A stretch of 6,894 nt of DNA from CAZXBB01 sp964638815 (GTDB lineage Bacteria; Planctomycetota; Phycisphaerae; Phycisphaerales; SM1A02). A program made the position numbers and the translations under genes. Positions 1 through 5,438 of this stretch are shown here, piece after piece (positions within the stretch are counted from its first letter, which is position 1; each line of letters starts with the position of its first letter). The DNA lies in contig CAZXBB010000259.1 of the NCBI GenBank assembly GCA_964638815.1, positions 1-6,894 on the forward strand, read 5' to 3'. The notes beneath the pieces were generated by a model. The model did no database searches and was not told the origin of the DNA. It saw only the letters and a program-made list of their open reading frames with translations.

Positions 1-327
1 ATCCCGGCCGGGCACCTTCGCCGGCTGGCGGATCTCGTGGGGACGGGCGCGGTCGAGATCGCCGCCACGCGGCATGCGGACGGCCGCGGCGGCGTGCCGG
101 CGTGCTTCGACGCCGCCTGCTTCGAGGAGCTGATGCGGCTCGACGGCCCCGCCGGCGCGCGGTCGATCATCCGCGCCGGGCGCTGGACGACGCGATGCAT
201 CGCCGCGCCCGGGGCCGGGGCCGGTCTCGACGTGGACACGCCCGCGGACCTCGCGCGGCTCGCCGGGAGCGAGGACGAGGGCGAGGGCGAGGGTGACGAC
301 GACGCCGGCCGACACTTCGCGGTCTGA
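1..327 (+). CDS. MobA/MocA-like nucleotidyltransferase, C-terminal part (start lies outside the window)
   Basis: The reading frame is open from base 1 and ends at the TGA at 325-327, giving 108 residues of a C-terminus. Visible motifs match the end of the MobA-like NTP-transferase fold (NTP_transf_3, as in MocA and CoxI-type proteins). HLRRLAD is at the start, GVPACF at 91-108 resembles the family G-x-P-A-x-F segment, DGPAGAR comes next, and DVDTPADLARL matches the conserved D-x-D-T-P-x-D metal-binding end. Family members transfer CMP or GMP to molybdopterin or act in maturation of molybdenum hydroxylases. Which substrate applies cannot be decided without the N-terminal nucleotide-binding part. 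The last residues form an acidic Glu/Asp/Gly tail (268-306) that looks like repeat expansion rather than fold. No partner gene is visible on the left. Confidence 0.8.
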   Translation: MPAGHLRRLADLVGTGAVEIAATRHADGRGGVPACFDAACFEELMRLDGPAGARSIIRAGRWTTRCIAAPGAGAGLDVDTPADLARLAGSEDEGEGEGDDDAGRHFAV

Positions 328-532
328 GTCGGCGTTTCGGTGTCGGCGGGCGCGGCGCGCTTCGTCCTGACCTTCGGCGGGGTGGTCGATTCGCGCTGGA
401 CAAGCCGGACTCCCCGCGAGAGGATACCGGCGATCCCGGGGCTCGAACGACGAGATAGTCTCTTCCGAGGTCCCGGGGGCTCATGCCGCGCGCTGACCGA
501 ACGGGCGCACTCATGTGACGGCGCCGCGTGTC

Positions 533-587
533 ATCGACGGCGAATCGACGCCTGATCGACGCCTGATCGACGGCGAATCGAGGGCGA
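533..587. repeat. Five consecutive 11-bp direct repeats upstream of the metacaspase gene
   Basis: Five head-to-tail 11-mers run without gaps: ATCGACGGCGA (533-543), ATCGACGCCTG (544-554), ATCGACGCCTG (555-565), ATCGACGGCGA (566-576) and ATCGAGGGCGA (577-587). The order is A-B-B-A-A'. Each begins with ATCGA, which contains the palindrome TCGA. The period is close to one DNA helical turn, so equivalent bases face the same side. The array ends directly at the Shine-Dalgarno sequence, so it lies in the leader or just upstream. It could be an operator array or simply a minisatellite. Confidence 0.8.
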
Positions 588-593
588 AAGGAG
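587..593 (+). promoter_or_regulatory. Ribosome binding site of the metacaspase fusion gene
   Basis: AAAGGAG lies six bases before the ATG at 600. It supports this start over later in-frame ATGs, including Met5. Confidence 0.75.
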
Positions 594-599
594 ACGACC

Positions 600-2363
600 A
601 TGCCCGAGACAATGCGCGTCCTCTGCGTGCACGGCGTCGGCAACCACCGGGACGACCTCGACTGGCAGTCGCAGTGGCGGGAAGTGATCGAGCGCGGCGT
701 GCGCACGTGGGACCCGCAGCGCCAGGTGGAGCTCGACTTCATCATGTACGACGACATCTTCGCGCAGCACCCGATCAGCGTGGCCGCCACCGCCTCGGCG
801 CTCGCCCAGCTCATGATGAGCGGCGTCGTCCACGGGATCACGGACATCTTCCGCACTCGCGGCGCCCGCGGCCTCTTCGACATCCCCGAGCGTCTGCGCT
901 GGACGGCGGGCATGGTGGTCCAGTGGGTCGAGAACGAAACGCTCCGCACCGAGACGCGCTCGCGGATGATCGAGCACGTCGGCGCGTTCGACCCGCACGT
1001 CATTCTCGCGCACAGCCTGGGCTCCCTCGTCGCGTACGACAGCTTCATCCGCGACGACGGGCCTGCGTGGATCGCCGGCCGCCATTTCGCGTCGTTCGGC
1101 TCGCAGATCGGCAATCCGTTCGTGCGGGCCTCCTTCGGCGGGAGGATCGTACCCCTCGACGCGCTGCGCTGGTTCCACCTCTACAACCGCCACGACGACG
1201 TCTTCGCCGCCTCGGTGCGCGTGCGCGCCGACAACTTCGAGCAGGTGCTCACGACCTTTGACCTGAGCGGGTTCGGGGACCACGACGCGACGGCGTATCT
1301 CGGTCACCGCGACACGGTGAACGCCCTCTGGGGAACCGTGATCGGCGGGCGACGTCACCGCGCGCTCGCCCGCACCGAGCCCGGGTTCGCCCGCGCGGTC
1401 GCCCGGCCGATGCGCCGCGCACTGCTGGTCGGCATCAACGAGTACCCGAACGAGACCGACCGCCTCGAGGGATGCGTGAACGACGTCTTCCGCATGAGCG
1501 AGGCGCTCCAGGAGTGCGGCTACGAGGCCGAAGAGATCCGCGTCGTGCTCGACGATCGCGCCACCGCCGACGGCATTCGCGAACGGCTGCACTGGTTGCT
1601 CGACAACGTGGACGCGGGGGACGAGCGGGTCTTCTACTACAGCGGGCACGGCGCGCAGATACCGGGGTACGGCGCCGGCGAGACGATCGATCACGTGGAC
1701 GAGTGCCTCGTCGCCCACGACTTCGACTGGTCGCGCGAGCGGGCGATCGTGGACGATGATCTGCTCGAGTTCTACAGCCAGCTTCCGTACGACGCGCGGT
1801 TCGTGATCATGCTGGACTGCTGCCACTCCGGCGGCATGACGCGGCAGGGCGGGCTTCGGGTGCGCGGCATCGAGGCGCCGGACGACGTGCGTCACCGCGC
1901 GCTCCGCTGGAACACCCGCCACCAGATGTGGGAGGCGCGGGAGCTCGCGCAGGCGAACCGCTCGATCACGCAGCAGAAGGACAGCGTCGAGTGGGTCGGT
2001 TCCTCCGGCGCGCGGCTGCGGCTCGGGCGATCGATTCCCCTGCGCACGCTGCCGAACGGCGAGTACGACGCCGTGCGGAAGGAGCTCGGGCACCACGGGC
2101 CGTACCTTCCGCTCATCTACCAGGCCTGCCAGGAGCACGAGTACGCGTACGAGTATCGCCACGGCGCGACGTCGTACGGCGCGTTCACCTACGCCATGAC
2201 ACAGACGCTCCGCAAGCGCGCCATGACCGGCAAGGGGTCGCTCACGTTCGAGGCGCTGCTGAAGGCGGTGACGAAGGTCATTCACGACCTGGAGTACGAC
2301 CAGACCCCGGCGCTGGTCGGCCCGCGGCACCTGCGCCGGGCGGAGGTGCCGTGGGGGCGGTGA
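600..2363 (+). CDS. Fusion of alpha/beta-hydrolase and metacaspase-like (peptidase C14) protein
   Basis: The protein has 587 residues with no signal peptide or clear membrane helix, so it is probably cytoplasmic. Residues 1 to about 265 look like an alpha/beta-hydrolase. HGVG at 11-14 is in the oxyanion-loop position, A-H-S-L-G at 137-141 is the nucleophile elbow with Ser139 (first Gly replaced by Ala), and Asp199/Asp200 and His236 are candidates for the other triad members. Residues 271 to about 575 form a caspase-fold C14 domain: LLVGINEY at 275-282, YYSGHGAQ with catalytic His350, DECLV at 367-371, and DCCHSGG with Cys408 as the likely nucleophile. A late conserved block around SYGAFTYAM is at 525-533. 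Asp406 next to the cysteine pair resembles metacaspases, which cleave after Arg or Lys, but specificity here is inferred. The gene is separated from its neighbours by 272 and 178 bp and is probably transcribed alone. Substrates are unknown. A role in cell death, stress or defence is only a hypothesis, since no gasdermin, nucleotide-binding switch or other effector partner is visible. Confidence 0.9.
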   Translation: MPETMRVLCVHGVGNHRDDLDWQSQWREVIERGVRTWDPQRQVELDFIMYDDIFAQHPISVAATASALAQLMMSGVVHGITDIFRTRGARGLFDIPERLRWTAGMVVQWVENETLRTETRSRMIEHVGAFDPHVILAHSLGSLVAYDSFIRDDGPAWIAGRHFASFGSQIGNPFVRASFGGRIVPLDALRWFHLYNRHDDVFAASVRVRADNFEQVLTTFDLSGFGDHDATAYLGHRDTVNALWGTVIGGRRHRALARTEPGFARAVARPMRRALLVGINEYPNETDRLEGCVNDVFRMSEALQECGYEAEEIRVVLDDRATADGIRERLHWLLDNVDAGDERVFYYSGHGAQIPGYGAGETIDHVDECLVAHDFDWSRERAIVDDDLLEFYSQLPYDARFVIMLDCCHSGGMTRQGGLRVRGIEAPDDVRHRALRWNTRHQMWEARELAQANRSITQQKDSVEWVGSSGARLRLGRSIPLRTLPNGEYDAVRKELGHHGPYLPLIYQACQEHEYAYEYRHGATSYGAFTYAMTQTLRKRAMTGKGSLTFEALLKAVTKVIHDLEYDQTPALVGPRHLRRAEVPWGR

Positions 2364-2374
2364 GACGCCGGGCA

Positions 2375-2511
2375 GGACAGCGAACGCGAAGCCGAACGGG
2401 ACGTCGAACGGGACGGCGAACGGGACGAACGGGACGCCGAGCAGGACGCCGAACGGGACGGCAAGCAGGACGCCGGGACGCCGGGCAGGACGCCGAACGG
2501 CACGTCGAACA
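2375..2511. repeat. Degenerate 12-bp tandem repeat array (consensus GGACGCCGAACG)
   Basis: The space between the metacaspase stop and the next gene is filled by about twelve head-to-tail copies of a 12-mer. Units start at 2375, 2387, 2399, 2411, 2423 (9 bp, shortened), 2432, 2444, 2456, 2468 (8 bp, shortened), 2476, 2488 and 2500. Most variation is at positions 5-7 of the unit and in the final ACG/GCA. The two shortened units show slippage or deletion. The array carries no gene on the plus strand. On the minus strand it reads as a repetitive Pro/Phe/Gly/Val string, which is taken as chance coding. Confidence 0.85.
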
Positions 2512-2529
2512 GGGCCCGGCTCCGCGGCG

Positions 2530-2535
2530 TACAGT
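2530..2535 (+). promoter_or_regulatory. Possible -10 element for a leaderless transcript of the dioxygenase gene
   Basis: TACAGT fits the TANNNT pattern and ends six bases before the ATG at 2542. Transcription could therefore begin at or near the start codon. No Shine-Dalgarno sequence is seen before that ATG (only GGG at 2537-2539), which favours a leaderless or weakly initiated message. No convincing -35 box is present, so this is tentative. Confidence 0.25.
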
Positions 2536-2541
2536 TGGGCC

Positions 2542-3591
2542 ATGAGCGCGATACTCACCGGGATCCATCACGTCACGGCCCTCGCGAAGGACCCGCGCGA
2601 GAACCACGACTTCTACACGCGCGTCCTGGGGCAGCGGCTGATCAAGAAGACGGTGAACTTCGACGACCCGCTCACCTACCACCTCTACTTCGGGGACCGG
2701 CACGGATCGCCGGGCACGCTCCTCACGCACTTCCCGCATCCGAACGCAAAGCGCGGTGTGCACGGGTCGCCCGAGATCCTGGAGACGGCGCTCAGCGTGC
2801 CCGCCGGGTCGCTCGACTACTGGGCCGCCCGGCTGCGCGCGCACGACGTGGCCGTCGCCGACGGCGCCGGGGGCGCTGACGACGGCGCCGGCGGTGACGG
2901 CGGCGGCGGCGCTGACGGCGACGGCGACGCCGGGGGTGCCGGCGGCGACGAGCGGCGCCTGTCCTTCGAAGATCCCGACGGCATGCGTCTCGCGCTCGTC
3001 GAAGGCGCGGATTCGCCGGCCGCTCCGGGATACGCCGGTCACGACGTCGAGCCGCGGCACGCCGTCGGCGGCATTGACGCGGTCGTGATCCGCGTGCCCG
3101 ATCCTGACGGGACGACGCGTTTCCTGCGCGACGCGCTCGGGTTCCGCTCCGGCTCGGGCGACGGCGCACGGCGGCGTCTGCACCTCGGCGAGGATCGCCC
3201 CGGCGCGCGGCTCGACGTGGTGCGGGCGGACGCCGATCCCGCGACCCGCATGGGCGCCGGCACCGTGCACCACGTCGCGTGGCGGGTGCCGGACGACGCG
3301 ACGCACAAGGAGGCCGCTGCGCGTGTGCGCGCGGCCGGCGTGCCGGTGACGCCGGTCATCGATCGGCAGTACTTCCGCTCGATCTATTTCCGCGTGCCCG
3401 GCGGCGTGATCTTCGAGATCGCGACGGACGGCCCCGGTTTCACGGTGGACGAAGCGGAGGCGACGCTGGGGCGGGACCTGAAGCTGCCGGAGCGTCACGA
3501 GCCGCGCCGCGCGGAGATCGAATCGCACCTTATCCCGTTGCGCACCGGTCTTCGTGCCGATACGAGAGCAGAACGGATCCCGCGCGAATAA
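2542..3591 (+). CDS. VOC-family ring-cleaving dioxygenase (MhqO/LinE-like)
   Basis: The protein has 349 residues in two vicinal-oxygen-chelate modules. GIHHVTALAKDP at 7-18 begins module one and supplies a metal-binding His (9 or 10). NFDDPLTYHLYFGD at 39-52 is strongly conserved in this subfamily. Module two has TVHHVAW at 241-247 (second His), DRQYFRSIYFRVPGG at 274-288, and FEIATDGPGF at 291-300 with Glu292 as the likely third metal ligand. Relatives open hydroquinone or catechol rings and protect against quinones. The exact substrate cannot be read from sequence. Residues about 107-136 are a Gly/Ala/Asp string, unlike the short segment normally found before the conserved SFEDPDG (141-147), so the protein is somewhat longer than usual. 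The methionine sulfoxide reductase fusion follows after 29 bp and is probably co-transcribed. Confidence 0.88.
   Translation: MSAILTGIHHVTALAKDPRENHDFYTRVLGQRLIKKTVNFDDPLTYHLYFGDRHGSPGTLLTHFPHPNAKRGVHGSPEILETALSVPAGSLDYWAARLRAHDVAVADGAGGADDGAGGDGGGGADGDGDAGGAGGDERRLSFEDPDGMRLALVEGADSPAAPGYAGHDVEPRHAVGGIDAVVIRVPDPDGTTRFLRDALGFRSGSGDGARRRLHLGEDRPGARLDVVRADADPATRMGAGTVHHVAWRVPDDATHKEAAARVRAAGVPVTPVIDRQYFRSIYFRVPGGVIFEIATDGPGFTVDEAEATLGRDLKLPERHEPRRAEIESHLIPLRTGLRADTRAERIPRE
2862..2951 (+). repeat. Low-complexity GGC/GAC-rich insertion inside the dioxygenase gene
   Basis: This in-frame stretch encodes almost only Gly, Asp and Ala. It lies between the end of the first VOC module helix and the SFEDPDG strand, where relatives have a short loop. 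It looks like an expanded triplet-type repeat that forms a flexible acidic loop. Confidence 0.7.
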
Positions 3592-3620
3592 TGCCGCCCC
3601 CCGCGGCGTTGGAGACTGAC

Positions 3621-4997
3621 ATGAAGCTCACGCTCACCATCCTCGCGAGCCTGGTCGTCGCGGCCGGCTGCACCGGCCACGCCGTATCGGACGACACCAG
3701 TGCGGGCGACGCGAAGACGCGCGACGCAAAGACGGCAGACGCAAACACGGCAGACGCGAGCACGGCAGACGCGAACACGGCAGACGCGAAGACGGGCGTT
3801 GCCGACCGCTTTGCCGACCGCTTTGCCGACCCGGGCCGCGACGGCGGCACTTTCATGGGCCGCACGTACGACGAATCCGGGAATCTCCGCGAAGCGGCGT
3901 CGCTGCCGAAGGTCGTCCGGACAGAGGCGGAATGGACGACGCGTCTCGAGCCGGCGCGGTATCGCATCCTGCGCGAGCACGGCACGGAGCGGGCCTTCAC
4001 CGGGGAATTGCTGAAGAACAAGGCGGCGGGCGTCTACCGGTGCGCCGGCTGCGACCTGCCGCTTTTCGCGTCGGATGCCAAGTTCGAATCCGGCACGGGC
4101 TGGCCGAGCTTCTTCCGCGCGATCGCGGACGGCAACGTGGGCGAGACGACGGACCGGTCGTTCGGCATGGCGCGCACCGAGATCCACTGCGGGCGCTGCG
4201 ATGGTCACCTGGGGCACGTGTTCTCCGACGGTCCGGCCCCGACCGGGCAGCGTTACTGCGTCAACTCGTTGTCGATCGCGTTCACTCCCATCGCGAGCAT
4301 TGCATCGCTCGCGGAACCCGCCCCGATGCACGGCCGGTCGCAGTCAGCCGGGTCAGCAGACGGGTCAGCAGAAGGGTCAGCAGAAGGGTCAGCAGACGGG
4401 TCAGCGGACGGGTCAGCAGATCGGTCAGAGTCAGGCACGTCGGACGGCGTCACTGCCGAGGCGGTCTTCGCCGGCGGCTGCTTCTGGTGCGTCGAGGCGG
4501 TGTTCGAGGAGCTCGACGGCGTAAAGGACGCCATCTCGGGTTACGTGGGCGGCACCGCCGAGACAGCGAACTACGAAGCGGTGTGCTCGGGCCGCACCGA
4601 TCACGCGGAGGCGGTGAAGATCGTCTACGACCCGTCGAAGATCCGCTACGAGGATCTCCTGCGCGTCCACTTCGCGACGCACGACCCCACGACGCTGAAC
4701 CGTCAGGGCAACGATGTCGGGCCGCAGTACCGCAGCGCGATCTTCTGCGCCGACGAGCACGAGAGCGCGCTCGCCGCGGCGTTCATCGAGGATCTCAACG
4801 AGGGGAAGGCGTACGGCGGTCGCCCCGTCGTCACGAAGCTCGAGCCGTTGACGACGTTCTACCCTGCCGAGCGGTACCACCAGAACTACGTCTGCGACAA
4901 CCCCGACCAGGGCTACGTCCGTGCGGTCGCCCTGCCAAAGGTCGCAAAGGTCCGCAAGCAGTTCAAGGCCCTGCTGAAGGCCGACGCGAAGCACTGA
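3621..4997 (+). CDS. msrAB: Bifunctional methionine sulfoxide reductase, MsrB-MsrA fusion, predicted lipoprotein
   Basis: The start is the ATG at 3621, with GGAG at 3611-3614 six bases upstream. The frame is open further left but lacks a site there and overlaps the dioxygenase gene. The product has 458 residues. It begins with a short lipoprotein signal ending VAAGC, Cys17 being the lipid-modified residue, so it acts outside the cytoplasmic membrane. Residues about 31-70 are repeat-derived linker. MsrB spans about 98-222, with zinc pairs C141/C144 and C190/C193, SGTGWPSFF at 157-165 and catalytic Cys213 in RYCVNSLS. A second repeat linker covers 244-267. MsrA spans about 278-450, with GGCFWC (catalytic Cys287), VCSGRTDHAEAV at 321-332 and YHQNY at 419-423. 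The two domains reduce the R- and S-epimers of methionine sulfoxide respectively, repairing oxidised exported proteins. The B-then-A order is the reverse of many MsrA-MsrB fusions. The usual GYC resolving cysteine is Val432, and Cys425 may substitute. Confidence 0.93.
   Translation: MKLTLTILASLVVAAGCTGHAVSDDTSAGDAKTRDAKTADANTADASTADANTADAKTGVADRFADRFADPGRDGGTFMGRTYDESGNLREAASLPKVVRTEAEWTTRLEPARYRILREHGTERAFTGELLKNKAAGVYRCAGCDLPLFASDAKFESGTGWPSFFRAIADGNVGETTDRSFGMARTEIHCGRCDGHLGHVFSDGPAPTGQRYCVNSLSIAFTPIASIASLAEPAPMHGRSQSAGSADGSAEGSAEGSADGSADGSADRSESGTSDGVTAEAVFAGGCFWCVEAVFEELDGVKDAISGYVGGTAETANYEAVCSGRTDHAEAVKIVYDPSKIRYEDLLRVHFATHDPTTLNRQGNDVGPQYRSAIFCADEHESALAAAFIEDLNEGKAYGGRPVVTKLEPLTTFYPAERYHQNYVCDNPDQGYVRAVALPKVAKVRKQFKALLKADAKH
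3711..3824 (+). repeat. 15-bp and 12-bp coding repeats in the N-terminal linker of the Msr fusion
   Basis: Six 15-bp units run from 3711 to 3800, the last diverging at its end. They encode five-residue repeats such as AKTAD, ANTAD and ASTAD. Two copies of GCCGACCGCTTT (3801-3812 and 3813-3824) then encode ADRF twice. The result is a hydrophilic tether between the lipid-anchored Cys17 and the MsrB domain. Confidence 0.85.
4350..4421 (+). repeat. Six 12-bp coding repeats in the MsrB-MsrA linker
   Basis: Six in-frame units of GGGTCAGCAGAC type start at 4350, 4362, 4374, 4386, 4398 and 4410. They encode GSAD or GSAE. They join the MsrB and MsrA domains with a flexible acidic linker. Near identity at the DNA level, including the uncommon TCA and GCA codons for this GC-rich gene, points to recent duplication. 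Confidence 0.88.
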
Positions 4998-5017
4998 CGA
5001 GCGATCCGATCCGCGTT

Positions 5018-5026
5018 GTTAGGCGG
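5018..5026 (+). other. Left boundary core site of the integron cassette (GTTAGGC)
   Basis: GTTAGGC at 5018-5024 matches the integron core site GTTRRRY exactly, and GTTAGGCGG (5018-5026) is a perfect 9-bp inverted match of CCGCCTAAC at 5328-5336. In an inserted cassette the cut lies after the G, so the cassette proper begins at 5019. Confidence 0.75.
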
Positions 5027-5072
5027 ATTTGAGGCATGGACAAGAACAAGGTTCTCATCGAACTGTCAGAGT

Positions 5073-5080
5073 TAAGGAGG
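5073..5080 (+). promoter_or_regulatory. Strong ribosome binding site deciding the cassette gene start
   Basis: TAAGGAGG, a near-perfect Shine-Dalgarno sequence, lies six bases before the ATG at 5087. The earlier in-frame ATG at 5036 has only GAGG one base before it, too close for normal initiation. Confidence 0.7.
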
Positions 5081-5086
5081 CCTGTC

Positions 5087-5323
5087 ATGAAAGACGACTC
5101 CATCCGTGTCCTGAAGACTGTCAAGTACAGTGCCATCGCCGTTGGTGTGTTGATGGTGGCTGGCATCCTGACTGTGATGGTCCTCGCCCGAGGAAGGACG
5201 GGGGATGACGGAGACATCGCGGGCGTCGTCGCCCCCGCCTTGTTACTGACGTGCGTCTCTGGCGTGGTCGCTGCCGTTGCGGCTGTCCGTCAGAAGCGCG
5301 CGCAGCGCACGACGCATGACTGA
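5087..5323 (+). CDS. Small cassette-encoded membrane protein of unknown function
   Basis: I do not recognise a family. The 78-residue product has a short charged N-terminus, one hydrophobic helix at about 14-34, a polar turn rich in Arg/Gly/Asp (35-43), a second helix at about 45-67 and a basic tail ending RQKRAQRTTHD. By the positive-inside rule both ends (two Lys and an Arg before helix one, a basic tail after helix two) would tend to be cytoplasmic, giving a hairpin in the inner membrane. The ATG at 5036 is in frame and would add 17 residues (MDKNKVLIELSELRRPV). It is closer to the cassette edge, as is common for cassette genes, but its ribosome binding site is poor. The gene lies wholly inside the cassette and ends five bases before the CCGCCTAAC that opens attC. 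It probably depends on outside transcription, perhaps read-through from the Msr gene. Confidence 0.7.
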   Translation: MKDDSIRVLKTVKYSAIAVGVLMVAGILTVMVLARGRTGDDGDIAGVVAPALLLTCVSGVVAAVAAVRQKRAQRTTHD

Positions 5324-5327
5324 CCGA

Positions 5328-5384
5328 CCGCCTAACAACAGCATGCGGCGGACGGCACTGCGCGCCGCCGCTGATGCTGGAGCG
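5328..5384 (+). other. attC recombination site (59-base element) of the cassette
   Basis: The site opens with GCCTAAC (5330-5336), an exact RYYYAAC core. CAGCAT (5339-5344) then pairs with ATGCTG (5374-5379), and GCGGCGG (5345-5351) pairs with CCGCCGC (5365-5371), leaving two unpaired bases (TG, 5372-5373) on one arm. Unpaired bases on one arm are the known hallmark that lets integron integrases recognise a folded single strand. The right-hand core is G/TT at 5384-5386, followed by CTGC rather than RRRY, as expected if the bases after the cut belong to the recipient DNA. Confidence 0.72.
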
Positions 5385-5390
5385 TTCTGC

Positions 5391-5438
5391 GTCCGACGCT
5401 TCGTCCGACCCATCGTCCGACCCTACGTCCGACCAGCC
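5391..5438. repeat. Four 12-bp direct repeats (GTCCGAC core)
   Basis: Units begin at 5391, 5403, 5415 and 5427. All start GTCCGAC and differ in the last five bases. They lie directly right of the cassette junction, and the fourth unit is the start of the longer repeats that follow. Confidence 0.8.

Larger units (their letters stand above)
328..599. other. Intergenic region before the metacaspase gene
   Basis: This 272-bp stretch separates the nucleotidyltransferase from the next gene. A GTG-started frame at 340-555 exists but has no recognisable motif, no good ribosome binding site and an Arg-rich composition typical of chance frames in GC-rich DNA. No clear sigma70-type promoter or T-tailed terminator is seen. 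The distinct content is the 11-bp tandem array at 533-587 followed by a ribosome binding site. Confidence 0.6.
5019..5384 (+). mobile_element. Single integron gene cassette, about 366 bp, without a visible integrase
   Basis: The element has the anatomy of a cassette: TTAGGCGG at its left end, one small gene in forward orientation, and an attC-type hairpin at its right end starting with GCCTAAC. If circularised at the two G/TT junctions, the attC would be completed by the left-end bases, giving 9-bp terminal arms that match perfectly. The gene-bearing part has lower G+C (33/60 at 5101-5160) than the neighbouring host genes. No second attC is seen immediately upstream within the end of the Msr gene, and no integron integrase is in the window, so it resembles a lone attC element (SALIN class). 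Confidence 0.75.

Noticed and set aside
430..470. T-loop-like GTTCGAGC on the minus strand suggesting a tRNA
   Set aside because: The bases on either side do not form the five-pair T stem and no acceptor or anticodon arms can be drawn.
340..555. GTG-started frame between the first two genes
   Set aside because: It has no convincing ribosome binding site or motif, has the Arg-rich composition of chance frames, and its end overlaps the 11-bp repeats.
2375..2511. CRISPR array
   Set aside because: The units are 12 bp, contiguous and degenerate, with no unique spacers.
531..2558. Long minus-strand open frame across the metacaspase gene
   Set aside because: It is antisense to a gene with clear catalytic motifs, has a Val/Arg/Pro-rich composition, and runs through the 12-bp array. 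Such shadows are common in high-GC DNA.
2278..3528. Long minus-strand open frame opposite the dioxygenase gene
   Set aside because: It has no family motif and is fully explained as the complement of a well-recognised VOC protein.
3279..3620. Extended N-terminus of the Msr fusion
   Set aside because: The upstream in-frame part overlaps the dioxygenase gene, lacks conserved residues, and would bury the lipoprotein signal and its ribosome binding site.
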